Positions 41,726 through 49,259 of a stretch of DNA of 49,259 nucleotides are shown in pieces. Position numbers and translations under genes: made by a program. This DNA comes from an uncultured Sutterella sp. (GTDB lineage: Bacteria > Pseudomonadota > Gammaproteobacteria > Burkholderiales > Burkholderiaceae_F), in assembly GCA_900544255.1 (NCBI GenBank), contig UQUM01000015.1:1-49259 (forward strand), read 5' to 3'. Every line of letters begins with the position of its first letter. The first letter of the stretch is position 1. A model generated the notes under the pieces. The model saw only the letters and a list, made by a program, of their open reading frames with translations. It had not been told where the DNA came from and did not search any database.

Positions 41726-43477
41726 TCAATCCCTTGAGAGCGGCCATTTTACGACGGCCGTGAGCCCCTCGGGTTGATGTTTGCGGTAGGTGAGCGACGC
41801 CCCGTGAACTTCAAGCAGCGACCGGATGATGGCAACGCCGAGCCCCAGTCCGTTGGTTTTCGTAGTGAGTCCAACGTTGCCGATCGCATTCAACGCTTCG
41901 TCACTGATTTCCGGGCCGTTGTCTTTAACGGTGAGGATGGCGTAATCCGAGTCGGCCGTGACGGCAACGTCGACATGTGCTTCGTCGGTTTGCGCCGACG
42001 CTGCCTGCGAAGCGTTTTTGACGAGATTCGTCACGACGAGTTCGACTTCCGTCGGATCCATATCTACTTTGGGCGATGGGGTGGTAAGGTCGAGCGTAAA
42101 CACCGTACGGGGTTTGGCGGTCTGTCGGTAACGCGTGACGGCGCGGCGGGCAATGTCGGACAAGGGTTCGGCGTAGCGTTCAAGCGGCCGCGTCTTTGCG
42201 TATCGCCGGATGTGGTTCACGATGTCGGACGCCGTCATGTTCGAGCGGATGATTTCTTCCAAGGCGAAAAGAAGGGTGTCGCGGCTCACGGCGTCGCCGC
42301 GCGCGAGGCGCTGTTTCAAACTCCCTGCGTAATTGCTGATGACGGTCAAGGGCTGCTTTAGTTCGTGCGCCACCATTCCTGACAAAAGCCCCACGGCGCT
42401 TGCGCGGTTCAAGGCTTCGAGTTTCATCGCGGATTCTCTGGCGACGAGATCGCTCGCCAATTTTTCCTTGACGGCGATTTCCGTCTGCGCTGTTTTGCGT
42501 CGCACGATCAGGGCGAGCATTACGACGTTTCCGAGTAAGAGAAAGAGCAGTGAAATGGCCCCTGCAATCCAGGGCCAATAAGCCTGCAGAAACCAACCGA
42601 GACTGGCTTCGTTTTTTAGCGGCATCTGCAGGGTGTTGAAGAGTTCGTAAATGCGGCGGTGATCCGTCGGAATGGTCCATGTGAGGCCGTCTTTACCTTC
42701 GGGAAGTGCGAGGAGCCCTTTCGTAATGCGGCGGGCGACGTCGGCGGAAACCGTGGGTTTCACCGTCAGAAGCCAGTTGGGGTAAAGGTCGGAAGAGCGG
42801 CGACAGGCGATGGTGTCGTCGGTTTTCTCATTGATGAATTTCAGTGCCTTGGGATCCAACTGCCCCTTGTCGATCAGACTTTCCGTGAGGCAGGTGACGA
42901 GAAAGCCCGCGTCCGCGTCGCCGGTTATGACGGCATCGATGATGTTCGTCATGGGGGCGCCCGTGACGATGACGTTCTTAAAAAATCCCCGGGGGTCGAT
43001 CCCCTGGTGAATCATTTCGACGAGTGGAATCTGCCAGCCGGCAAATGCGGTTTTGCTCATGACGGCGACAGTTTTCCCCTTGAGGTCGGCAAGCGTTCTG
43101 ATGTCGTTGCGGTTGCTGCGGGTGACGATGGCGGCGCCGTTGCCGAAATTGGCGTCGGGCGTCCGGTGCGTTGTGACGGTCAAAAGCGGAATGCCGTCCG
43201 TGCGGCTGATCATGAGACTCGTGAGGCCGCTTGAGGCGATGGCGATGTCAAAGGCTTTTTTGTCCGCAGCCTTGAGGAAACCGTCGGGATCGTACGTGGT
43301 GACGCGGATCGTTTCCGGCGCCGCGGCTTCTCGGATGATGCGCACCGTGTCGGCATACCACGCGAATGTGATTTCCGGGCCGTAGGAATACATCAGGGCG
43401 ACTTCGAGGGGGCGAGCGGATGTGCCGCCGGAAGCGAGGAGGCAACACGCGGAAAAACAAGCGAAAAGACGACGCAC
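41726..43477 (-). CDS. TtrS-like sensor histidine kinase with periplasmic PhnD-type domain (set 2)
   Basis: I choose GTG 43477, giving 583 residues and VRRLFACFSACC, which parallels MRRLFAVLTLF in the set 1 kinase. The open frame to 43546 begins inside the terminator of the next gene. Signal peptide, PhnD-like periplasmic domain with two Cys (LVTCLTES, and IACRRSSDLYPNW), one transmembrane helix, and HisKA box MVAHELKQPLTVI follow. The ATPase N box is ELVVTNLVKNASQAA and the G box is NGLGLGVAII. The likely job is to detect the electron acceptor used by the neighbouring reductase. Confidence 0.85.
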   Translation of the reverse strand: MRRLFACFSACCLLASGGTSARPLEVALMYSYGPEITFAWYADTVRIIREAAAPETIRVTTYDPDGFLKAADKKAFDIAIASSGLTSLMISRTDGIPLLTVTTHRTPDANFGNGAAIVTRSNRNDIRTLADLKGKTVAVMSKTAFAGWQIPLVEMIHQGIDPRGFFKNVIVTGAPMTNIIDAVITGDADAGFLVTCLTESLIDKGQLDPKALKFINEKTDDTIACRRSSDLYPNWLLTVKPTVSADVARRITKGLLALPEGKDGLTWTIPTDHRRIYELFNTLQMPLKNEASLGWFLQAYWPWIAGAISLLFLLLGNVVMLALIVRRKTAQTEIAVKEKLASDLVARESAMKLEALNRASAVGLLSGMVAHELKQPLTVISNYAGSLKQRLARGDAVSRDTLLFALEEIIRSNMTASDIVNHIRRYAKTRPLERYAEPLSDIARRAVTRYRQTAKPRTVFTLDLTTPSPKVDMDPTEVELVVTNLVKNASQAASAQTDEAHVDVAVTADSDYAILTVKDNGPEISDEALNAIGNVGLTTKTNGLGLGVAIIRSLLEVHGASLTYRKHQPEGLTAVVKWPLSRD

Positions 43478-43511
43478 GGCAGTGTTTGAGAAAACCAGGG
43501 TAACGACAGTG

Positions 43512-43553
43512 TAGAAGAAAACAGCCGACACCTCCGTCGGAAGCATCGGCTGT
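43512..43553 (-). terminator. Rho-independent terminator after the C69 dipeptidase
   Basis: On the minus strand ACAGCCGA pairs with TCGGCTGT around a 17-nt loop, followed by TTTCTTCT. Confidence 0.75.
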
Positions 43554-43576
43554 CGGTCAGACGTCAGTCAAAAGAA

Positions 43577-45067
43577 TCAGTCCTTCTTCTTGCGGTTCGC
43601 AAAGAAGATGTCCTTCTGAATGTCGGTCGTGCGGATGGTGAAGAGTTCGTTCGTGAGGTTTTCGGTGAGAGCTTCCGCGTCCTTCAGAACTTTGATGTTG
43701 AAGTCGTTCAGAAGCTTGTCGGCCGCCTTCGGATTCGTCTTCACGGTTTTGAGGTACTTCGCTTCCATCGTCTTCTGGGCTTCGGCGGTTTTCGCTTCAA
43801 AGTCGCGGTAAGCGGTCTTCACCACGGGGGCGAGCTTCTGGTAGTCCGTCATGACGAGCGTCTGCAGTTTGCGGTACTTCCAATACGCGGACTGGCTGTC
43901 GGCCTTGTCGGTACCCATGCCGTAGTTTTTCGGCACGGCCTTCAGGCCCTGATAGAACGGAACATAGCAGGACAAATCCGCCATACCGAAACCGACGTAC
44001 GTGACTTCACCCACGGCCTTCGGCATCCAGGGACGCACGTGCATCACATGGGATTCGTACGTACGGAAGACGCTGATCGGACGCCAGGGTTCCGAGCCGT
44101 TCAGCTTGGGAGAGTACGGGTCGTGCGCCGTGCCGTCGTAGTGGTTGCGGAGCACCGTCTTCATGTCTTCCACCGTGAGTTTCTTCTCAGGCTTCAGATA
44201 CACCGGGAACTTGCGGCCGTCGGCCACGTTCTGCTCAAGGGAAGGATTAAGGAGTTTCTGGATCTGCCACACGCGCGGATCGTTGTAGTCGCGGTCACGG
44301 TCGTCGTCACGGCAGAAGGCCTTGGAGAAGTTGAAGTCACCGTCCTTGGCGGCGTCGTAGCGCCCGTGCTTAACGGCAAATTCGATGAGGCCCTTGGAGC
44401 CCATGTAGTTGGCGTCGCCCGGAACGTACGCCTGCAGGCGGCCCTGGTTGCCGGACGCGAAGTAGCTGTCCTTCGGGGTGCGGTGCGCCATCCAGTGGTG
44501 GCCCGTTGCGGTTTCAAAGTACCAGATTTCCTTTTCGTCGACGAAGACGACGCCGAAGCCTTCGCCGGCACCGATCGTTTCGACGATGTTGCCCAAAATT
44601 GCCACGCCTTCGCGGGCGGTCTTGGCGCGGGGGAGAATCACGTCCAGGAGGTCGTCTTCAGTGAACCCCGTCGCTTCGTTGTAGGGATCGATCGCAAGCA
44701 GGTCGTCACGGGCGAAAATCGATTCCGTGCCGGAGATACCGACGCCTGCTTCGTTAAAGCCCACGGCACCGTGCAGCTGCGTCTTCCAATTGGGAACCGA
44801 CGTGTAGCGCATGGCGTTCTTGGGGAGGGGATACTCAAACGCCGTCGCACCGTCATGATCCTTTGTGCGGTACATGCCCTTCTGGTTCTTTTTGGCGGGG
44901 TGGATCACAAAGTGCTGCGCTTTAAGGGCGTTGCTGTCGGCGGCGCGGGCGACGAGGAAGGAACCGTCTGCGGTGGCTTCTTCACCCACGACCACCGTGG
45001 TGCAGGCCAAAGCCGACGTAGAGAGCGCTGCGGTCACCGCAAGCGCCAGGGTGAGCTTCTTAAACAT
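43577..45067 (-). CDS. Secreted C69-family dipeptidase (PepD-like)
   Basis: A 496-residue exported N-terminal-nucleophile hydrolase. The signal peptide MFKKLTLALAVTAALSTSALA ends just before CTTVVVG. Signal cleavage therefore exposes the catalytic Cys22 directly, without a separate propeptide. Later segments GAVGFNEAGVGISGTES and ASGNQGRLQAY match C69 dipeptidases. The long charged C-terminal tail (about 400-496) is helical. It probably cleaves dipeptides in the periplasm for an amino-acid-using lifestyle. Codon bias suggests high expression. Confidence 0.9.
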   Translation of the reverse strand: MFKKLTLALAVTAALSTSALACTTVVVGEEATADGSFLVARAADSNALKAQHFVIHPAKKNQKGMYRTKDHDGATAFEYPLPKNAMRYTSVPNWKTQLHGAVGFNEAGVGISGTESIFARDDLLAIDPYNEATGFTEDDLLDVILPRAKTAREGVAILGNIVETIGAGEGFGVVFVDEKEIWYFETATGHHWMAHRTPKDSYFASGNQGRLQAYVPGDANYMGSKGLIEFAVKHGRYDAAKDGDFNFSKAFCRDDDRDRDYNDPRVWQIQKLLNPSLEQNVADGRKFPVYLKPEKKLTVEDMKTVLRNHYDGTAHDPYSPKLNGSEPWRPISVFRTYESHVMHVRPWMPKAVGEVTYVGFGMADLSCYVPFYQGLKAVPKNYGMGTDKADSQSAYWKYRKLQTLVMTDYQKLAPVVKTAYRDFEAKTAEAQKTMEAKYLKTVKTNPKAADKLLNDFNIKVLKDAEALTENLTNELFTIRTTDIQKDIFFANRKKKD

Positions 45068-45368
45068 GGCGATATGTCCTTGTTTTGTACGCTCCGGTCT
45101 TCAGAAAGTCGGCGTCGGCAACACTACCGGACAAAGGGGAAATTCGTCGGCAGAGCGCTGCACGGACCGGGGCGGAAATTGACGCCGATAGGAAGGAGGG
45201 AATTATGAGCCGCTATCCTGCGGAATAGGTATGGATTAGGTGGAAATACTTACATATCTCGGCAGCGTGCGGGAAGACCCGCAGGTCGTACGGGAAAACA
45301 CTGGACTCGGTACAATGCCGCCGTCATTCAAAATCAAATCGGGCGCCGCGATCGGCGCCGCTTCTATC
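45068..45368. other. 301-bp divergent region between the dipeptidase and luxS
   Basis: It carries a near-perfect SD (AAGGAGG) before a seven-codon frame ATG 45205 to TAG 45228 (MSRYPAE), possibly a leader peptide or a chance match. A TACAAT -10-like element at 45311-45316 would start transcription about 45 nt before luxS. No other gene is seen. Confidence 0.4.
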
Positions 45369-45827
45369 ATGGAAAAAATTCAGAGCTTCCGCATCAATCA
45401 CGATGTGTTGGAACCGGGGATTTATGTGTCGCGCATCGACGGCGACATCACGACCTATGACCTCCGTACCCGTAAGCCCAACGCCGGGGACTACATGGAC
45501 GTCATCACGATGCATTCCGTCGAACACATGATCGCGACGCTCATCCGAAATTCGGAAATCGCGTCCGACATCATTTATTTCGGTCCCATGGGCTGCCAGA
45601 CGGGATTTTATCTTTTGGTGCGAAACGCCGACAATGAAAAGGTGTTGGCCGTTTTGAAGGATTGCCTCAAAAAGACGCTTGCGCACGAGGGGCCCGTCTT
45701 CGGGGCGGCGGCCGCCGAATGCGGTAATTACCGTTGCCTCTCGATTGAAGCGGCCAAAACGGAGTGTCGTCGCTACCTCACGGTTCTTGAAAATCTCGTC
45801 AACCCGGACTTCAAATATAAGGAATAA
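45369..45827 (+). CDS. luxS: S-ribosylhomocysteine lyase (AI-2 synthase)
   Basis: A 152-residue LuxS, start ATG 45369 (MEKIQSFRINHDVLEPG), the usual family N-terminus although no clear SD precedes it. Metal ligands are in MHSVEHMIATL (two His) and GAAAAECGNYRC (Cys); the catalytic Cys is in GPMGCQTGFYL. It splits S-ribosylhomocysteine into homocysteine and DPD, the precursor of autoinducer-2. It is followed after 3 bp by mtnN, which makes its substrate. Confidence 0.95.
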   Translation: MEKIQSFRINHDVLEPGIYVSRIDGDITTYDLRTRKPNAGDYMDVITMHSVEHMIATLIRNSEIASDIIYFGPMGCQTGFYLLVRNADNEKVLAVLKDCLKKTLAHEGPVFGAAAAECGNYRCLSIEAAKTECRRYLTVLENLVNPDFKYKE

Positions 45828-45830
45828 AAC

Positions 45831-46523
45831 ATGATAGGCATCATCGGCGCGATGGAAGTGGAAGTGGCGCTTCTCAAGGCTAAAATGGAAAATCCCGTGA
45901 CGGAACGCGTGAGCGGCATTGATTTTGTGCGCGGTACGCTCATGGGACAGGACGTGGTGCTTGCGCAGTGCGGCGTCGGCAAGGTGTTTGCCGCGGTGTG
46001 CGCGCAGACGATGATCGTGAAGTTCGGCGCGACGATCATCGTCAATTCGGGCGTGAGCGGGACGCTCACGAAAGACCTGCATATCGGGGACGTCGTCGTG
46101 GCGTCGGCCTGCGTGCAGCACGATATGGATACGTCGCCCCTGGGCGATCCCGTGGGGATGATTTCCGGGATTAACCGAGTGCAGCTGCCGGCGGATCCGG
46201 CGCTCATTGCGGAATTTGACGCGGTCTGCAAGGCGCAGGGCGTCAAGCATTTGGTGGGTATCATTGCGACCGGGGATCAATTCATCGCCTCGGACGCGAA
46301 ACGCCGTTGGATTGTGGAAACGTTCGGTGCGGTAACGGGGGAAATGGAATCCGGGGCGGTAGCGCAGGTCGCTTACATCAATCAGTGCCCGTACGCCATT
46401 TTGCGCGTCATCTCTGACGAAGCCGACGGCGCGGCGACTGTGGACTTTCCGACGTTTGTGAGAGCTGCGGCAAAGACCTCTTCGGAAATCGTGCTCGCGT
46501 GGCTTGCGCGTCGCAGCGCGTAG
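45831..46523 (+). CDS. mtnN: 5'-methylthioadenosine/S-adenosylhomocysteine nucleosidase
   Basis: A 230-residue MTAN/Pfs. Landmarks: IGIIGAMEVEV at the N-terminus, ITCGVGK-type QCGVGKVFAA, NSGVSGTL, IATGDQFIAS and the nucleoside-binding GEMESGAVAQVA with catalytic Glu, then ISDEADG with the general-acid Asp. It removes adenine from SAH and MTA. In operon with luxS it completes a two-step SAH detoxification route that yields AI-2. Confidence 0.95.
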   Translation: MIGIIGAMEVEVALLKAKMENPVTERVSGIDFVRGTLMGQDVVLAQCGVGKVFAAVCAQTMIVKFGATIIVNSGVSGTLTKDLHIGDVVVASACVQHDMDTSPLGDPVGMISGINRVQLPADPALIAEFDAVCKAQGVKHLVGIIATGDQFIASDAKRRWIVETFGAVTGEMESGAVAQVAYINQCPYAILRVISDEADGAATVDFPTFVRAAAKTSSEIVLAWLARRSA

Positions 46524-46555
46524 TCAGAGCGATTCCGTCACACAACGGAAAACGA

Positions 46556-46594
46556 AAATAGCCGGCGGGCCCGTGGGAGCTCTGCCGGCTATTT
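46556..46594. terminator. Bidirectional terminator between mtnN and fadD
   Basis: Perfect 11-bp stem AAATAGCCGGC with GCCGGCTATTT around a 17-nt loop. Confidence 0.8.
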
Positions 46595-46607
46595 CTTGAA
46601 GTCCGGA

Positions 46608-48293
46608 TCAGTCGCCGTCCTTCAAATCCTTTAATTCACGACGCAGGATTTTCCCGACCGGTGTTTTGGGCATCGCCTTCACAAACACTACGGTTCTCGG
46701 GCATTTGTAACCCGTCATGCGGGCGCGGCAGTATTTCACCACGTCTTCGCGCGTCAAAGCCGGATCCTTTTTAACGATGACGGCTTTGACGATTTCCCCG
46801 ACCTTCGGGTGTTTGACGCCCGTCACGCCGCATTCGAGAACGCCGGGCATGGAGGCAATGACGTTTTCGATTTCGTTGGGGTAGACGTTGAGGCCGTTGA
46901 CGATGATGAGATCCTTCTTGCGATCCGTAATCGTGATTTTGCCTTCGGCGTCCATGTAACCGACGTCGCCGGTTTTAAGCCACCCGTCCACGAGGACGTT
47001 GGCGGTTTCTTCCGGCTTTTCCCAGTAGCCCAGCATCACCTGCGGGCCCTTCACGCAGATTTCACCGGTGTAGTCGGGGATTTTTTCGGGATCGCTGCAA
47101 AGGCCCAAGTCTTTGAAGTCGTCGGAACGGATGGTGACATCGGTAGAAGGAATGGGATACCCCACCGAGCCGTCCCACGGAGCGCCGGGGAGATTGCCGC
47201 AGACGCCGGGACTCGTTTCCGTCAAGCCGTAGGCTTCAAGAATCGGGCAGCCCGTCACCTTGGCCCATTTTTCGGCAACGGCTTTCTGCACCTGCGTGCC
47301 GCCTCCGACCGTCATCTTGAGGTGGCCGAATTTGTGGGCTTGGAACTGCTTATTGTTGATGAGGGCGTTAAAGAGGGTGTTGACGCCCGAGATGATCGTG
47401 AAATTCCACTGATCCATCAAGGCGGCAAGTCCCGGAATGTCGCGGGCATTAGGGACGAGCACCTGCGTAGCGGCTTTTTTCGCAAAGCAGAGCGTCGCCG
47501 TGAAACTGAAGATGTGATAAAGAGGGAGCGCCGTCATGGCGATTTCCTTACCCACTTCAAACGTCTGCGAAATCCAGGTGCCGGTTTGTTCGACGTTGGC
47601 GAGGACGTTGCGGTGCGTCAACATGGCCCCCTTGGCAACCCCCGTCGTGCCGCCCGTGTACTGTAAAAGTGCGATGTCGGTGTTTTTGAGTGCGACGGGC
47701 GCAAAACCGTGATGCTTGCCGATTGTCAAGGCATCACGGAAATTGACGCAGTTCGGAAGGTTGAATTCCGGTACCATCTTCTTCACGTAACGAATCACGA
47801 AGTCCGTCAAGAGCCGCTGGTGCCACGGGAGCATGTCGCCCACCTTCGTGGTGATGATGTGCTTAACCTTGGTTTCGGGAAGCGCCGTTTCCAGAGTTTT
47901 CGCGAAGTTCTCAATGATGACGACGGCTTTGGCGCCGCTGTCCTTTAACTGGTGCGCGAGTTCGTGGGCGGTGTAAAGCGGATTGACGTTCACCGCAATG
48001 AGCCCCGCGCGCAGAATCCCGAGAAGCGCAATCATGTACTGCGTGAGGTTGGGCATCATGACGGCGACGCGGTCGCCGGGTTCTAATCCCAAAGACTGCA
48101 GGTATCCGGCAAAGCGGGTTGAGAGCGCGTTCACCTCTTTGTACGAGATGCTTTTTCTGAGGCACACGAACGCCGTCCGGTTTCCGTGCGTCTTGGCGAC
48201 TTCGTCAAAAAGTGCCGGAATGGAAGCAAAGGTGTCGGGATTGATTTCTGCAGGAATGCCGGCCGGGTAGTGAGCCGTCCAAGGATGATTCAT
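46608..48293 (-). CDS. fadD: Long-chain-fatty-acid-CoA ligase
   Basis: A 561-residue AMP-forming acyl-CoA synthetase. P-loop motif YTGGTTGVAKGAMLTHRN (about 213-230), YGLTETSPGV, the hinge region WLKTGDVGYMD and DRKKDLIIVNGLNVYPNEIE, and the C-terminal catalytic Lys in TPVGKILRREL are all present. The wording is that of FadD. It activates fatty acids for degradation or lipid incorporation at the inner membrane face. It is monocistronic here, with no other fad genes near. Confidence 0.9.
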   Translation of the reverse strand: MNHPWTAHYPAGIPAEINPDTFASIPALFDEVAKTHGNRTAFVCLRKSISYKEVNALSTRFAGYLQSLGLEPGDRVAVMMPNLTQYMIALLGILRAGLIAVNVNPLYTAHELAHQLKDSGAKAVVIIENFAKTLETALPETKVKHIITTKVGDMLPWHQRLLTDFVIRYVKKMVPEFNLPNCVNFRDALTIGKHHGFAPVALKNTDIALLQYTGGTTGVAKGAMLTHRNVLANVEQTGTWISQTFEVGKEIAMTALPLYHIFSFTATLCFAKKAATQVLVPNARDIPGLAALMDQWNFTIISGVNTLFNALINNKQFQAHKFGHLKMTVGGGTQVQKAVAEKWAKVTGCPILEAYGLTETSPGVCGNLPGAPWDGSVGYPIPSTDVTIRSDDFKDLGLCSDPEKIPDYTGEICVKGPQVMLGYWEKPEETANVLVDGWLKTGDVGYMDAEGKITITDRKKDLIIVNGLNVYPNEIENVIASMPGVLECGVTGVKHPKVGEIVKAVIVKKDPALTREDVVKYCRARMTGYKCPRTVVFVKAMPKTPVGKILRRELKDLKDGD

Positions 48294-48606
48294 TGCGCTG
48301 TTCTTCTTTTAGTGGCCGGCAGGGACGGGCCCGGTCGGTGTGAGGTGGTTGTTAAAGTGGAGGAGAGCCTAAGCGCAAATTGTGCTCAGAAACGGGGTTA
48401 AAAACTCGGGATTACCCTTAGGTCGCTAACGCGAAATCAGGCGTTCGGATGAGGCTGAGCCCGCTCGGAGAGGGGCTCAGAAGACTTCCGTATCACGCCG
48501 CATGAAATTTCAGTTCCGTATAAAAACTTGTTTTAATTCAAAGAGCTTGCTGGGCTCGTGGGGTTTCCGCTTGGCGCGCCTCGGGACAAAATATCAACGG
48601 GTTTGA
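48294..48606. other. 313-bp region upstream of fadD
   Basis: No gene is seen. A perfect 8-bp hairpin CTGAGCCC/GGGCTCAG lies at 48455-48480 without a T run. The fadD promoter must be here but is not distinct. Confidence 0.4.
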
Positions 48607-49011
48607 AAAGGAAAGTTTGGAATAAGTGAGAAGAAGGAACGGGATCATCGACGTGAGGAAGCGCTCACCGAAAAGAAGATCCGCGAGGAGTGTGACCGGC
48701 TTTCGAAGTTGGTACTTTCGAGTCCCGTGGTGCTGTCGCTGTTTTTGCCGCATACGTGTTGGGAGTTTGAGGGGCTGACGTCGGAAGAGGTGCAAAAACG
48801 CATCATTCGGCATCCTCAGGGAACGCGGGCGATGGATGCGAAAGCGGCAGTGGTGTTTGAAAAGACGGAAGTATTCAAAGATCAGGCCAAGACGACTTTT
48901 GACATGCTCTTTGAGGCGGAGCCCCCGGGAAGCGTCATGCTGCGGATCAACGTGGAGGTGTATGCGCATACATGCCTTGAAAACATTGGCTTGGCAGGCA
49001 TACGCAGTTAA
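48607..49011 (+). pseudogene. Truncated PD-(D/E)XK nuclease family transposase-like fragment
   Basis: An open frame of 134 codons with no ATG or GTG start and no SD. Its text follows the N-terminal part of the gut-bacterial proteins annotated as PD-(D/E)XK nuclease family transposases (Rpn-like). It has a charged start, then VVLSLFLPHTCWEFEGLTSEE, shown in part, a TTFDMLFEA strand and LRINVEVY, which corresponds to the IINVEAQ catalytic strand. Similarity ends there and a stop follows shortly. The gene appears to have lost both its start and its C-terminal two-thirds. Confidence 0.45.
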
Positions 49012-49259
49012 AATCCCCGCAGGATCCCTGATAACGACAGTATCTGACTGAAGAAAAAGGAAAACTGAGGGGGGCCAAAGCGCTTTTTGTAGGGGTTGGA
49101 ACGTCTAAACCAATCACCACATCCAACGGTCGGATTATGACAACAAAATGCTCAGGTTGGTATAGTTCGTCGCTACTGACAGCCTGTTCTTCGTCGTACT
49201 CCGTTGGAGATTTCAATGCATGCGAATGCAGGTACTTTTCCAGAAGCGTGAGGGTGCCG
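49012..49259 (-). other. Window edge: possible 3' end of an unknown minus-strand gene
   Basis: On the minus strand a frame is open from the window edge through EKYLHSHALKSPTEYDEEQ to a stop at 48947. I do not recognise it, and it overlaps the fragment on the other strand, so at best part of it is real. Confidence 0.2.

Overview
The window looks like a chromosomal segment of a Gram-negative, anaerobic, respiring betaproteobacterium, most likely Burkholderiales, family Sutterellaceae (Sutterella or Parasutterella type). The support is a Burkholderiales/Neisseriales-style 16-stranded porin, twin-arginine molybdopterin oxidoreductases with TtrSR-type regulators, a DcuC C4-dicarboxylate carrier, TtdAB, a C69 dipeptidase, luxS and a perfect FNR box. 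No sugar-catabolic genes are seen. The taxonomic call is inference. No rRNA, tRNA or CRISPR array was found.

Layout. 1-5.3 kb: a truncated porin, a secreted SGNH hydrolase, a LysR regulator, and a divergent operon of an argininosuccinate-lyase-like enzyme plus DcuC. The same dyad (TTTGCA, 4 nt, TGCAAA) precedes both the hydrolase and the lyase operon, so these genes look like one regulon. 5.3-9.5 kb: a TnpB relic, a small cupin, an FNR-box-preceded DASS (SLC13) carrier and an intact porin with a structured leader. 9.6-13.3 kb: a patchy accessory stretch with an Rnl2-like RNA ligase, a DUF5131 pseudogene carrying a 30-bp in-frame duplication, one intact and one decayed GNAT acetyltransferase, and a small kinase. 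13.5-18.1 kb: housekeeping genes (queC, an SH3-NlpC/P60 hydrolase, a tautomerase, an RhlE-type helicase, a YciA-type thioesterase). 18.2-26.6 kb: ttdAB, two paralogous iron-type alcohol dehydrogenases, an aminotransferase, and a TtrSR-like two-component pair in apparent operon with the second dehydrogenase. 26.6-29.7 kb: a three-repeat small protein and a solitary TorA/BisC-like reductase behind a Fur-like palindrome. 29.9-36.7 kb: a SNF2 ATPase plus DEDDh exonuclease pair, an AraC fragment, and a TnpB-like gene that lacks the zinc ribbon, followed by a probable guide-RNA scaffold. 37-43.5 kb: a PsrABC-type reductase operon facing its own TtrSR-like pair. 43.6-48.3 kb: a C69 dipeptidase, luxS-mtnN and fadD. 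The right edge holds a truncated PD-(D/E)XK transposase-like fragment.

How the genes fit together. The recurring theme is organic-acid use and anaerobic respiration. C4-dicarboxylates can be made or moved by the lyase, DcuC, TtdAB and the DASS carrier. Electrons can leave through at least two molybdoenzymes. Two sensor kinases with a periplasmic PhnD-like domain and a conserved cysteine pair probably detect the electron acceptors. LuxS and MtnN recycle S-adenosylhomocysteine and would make AI-2.
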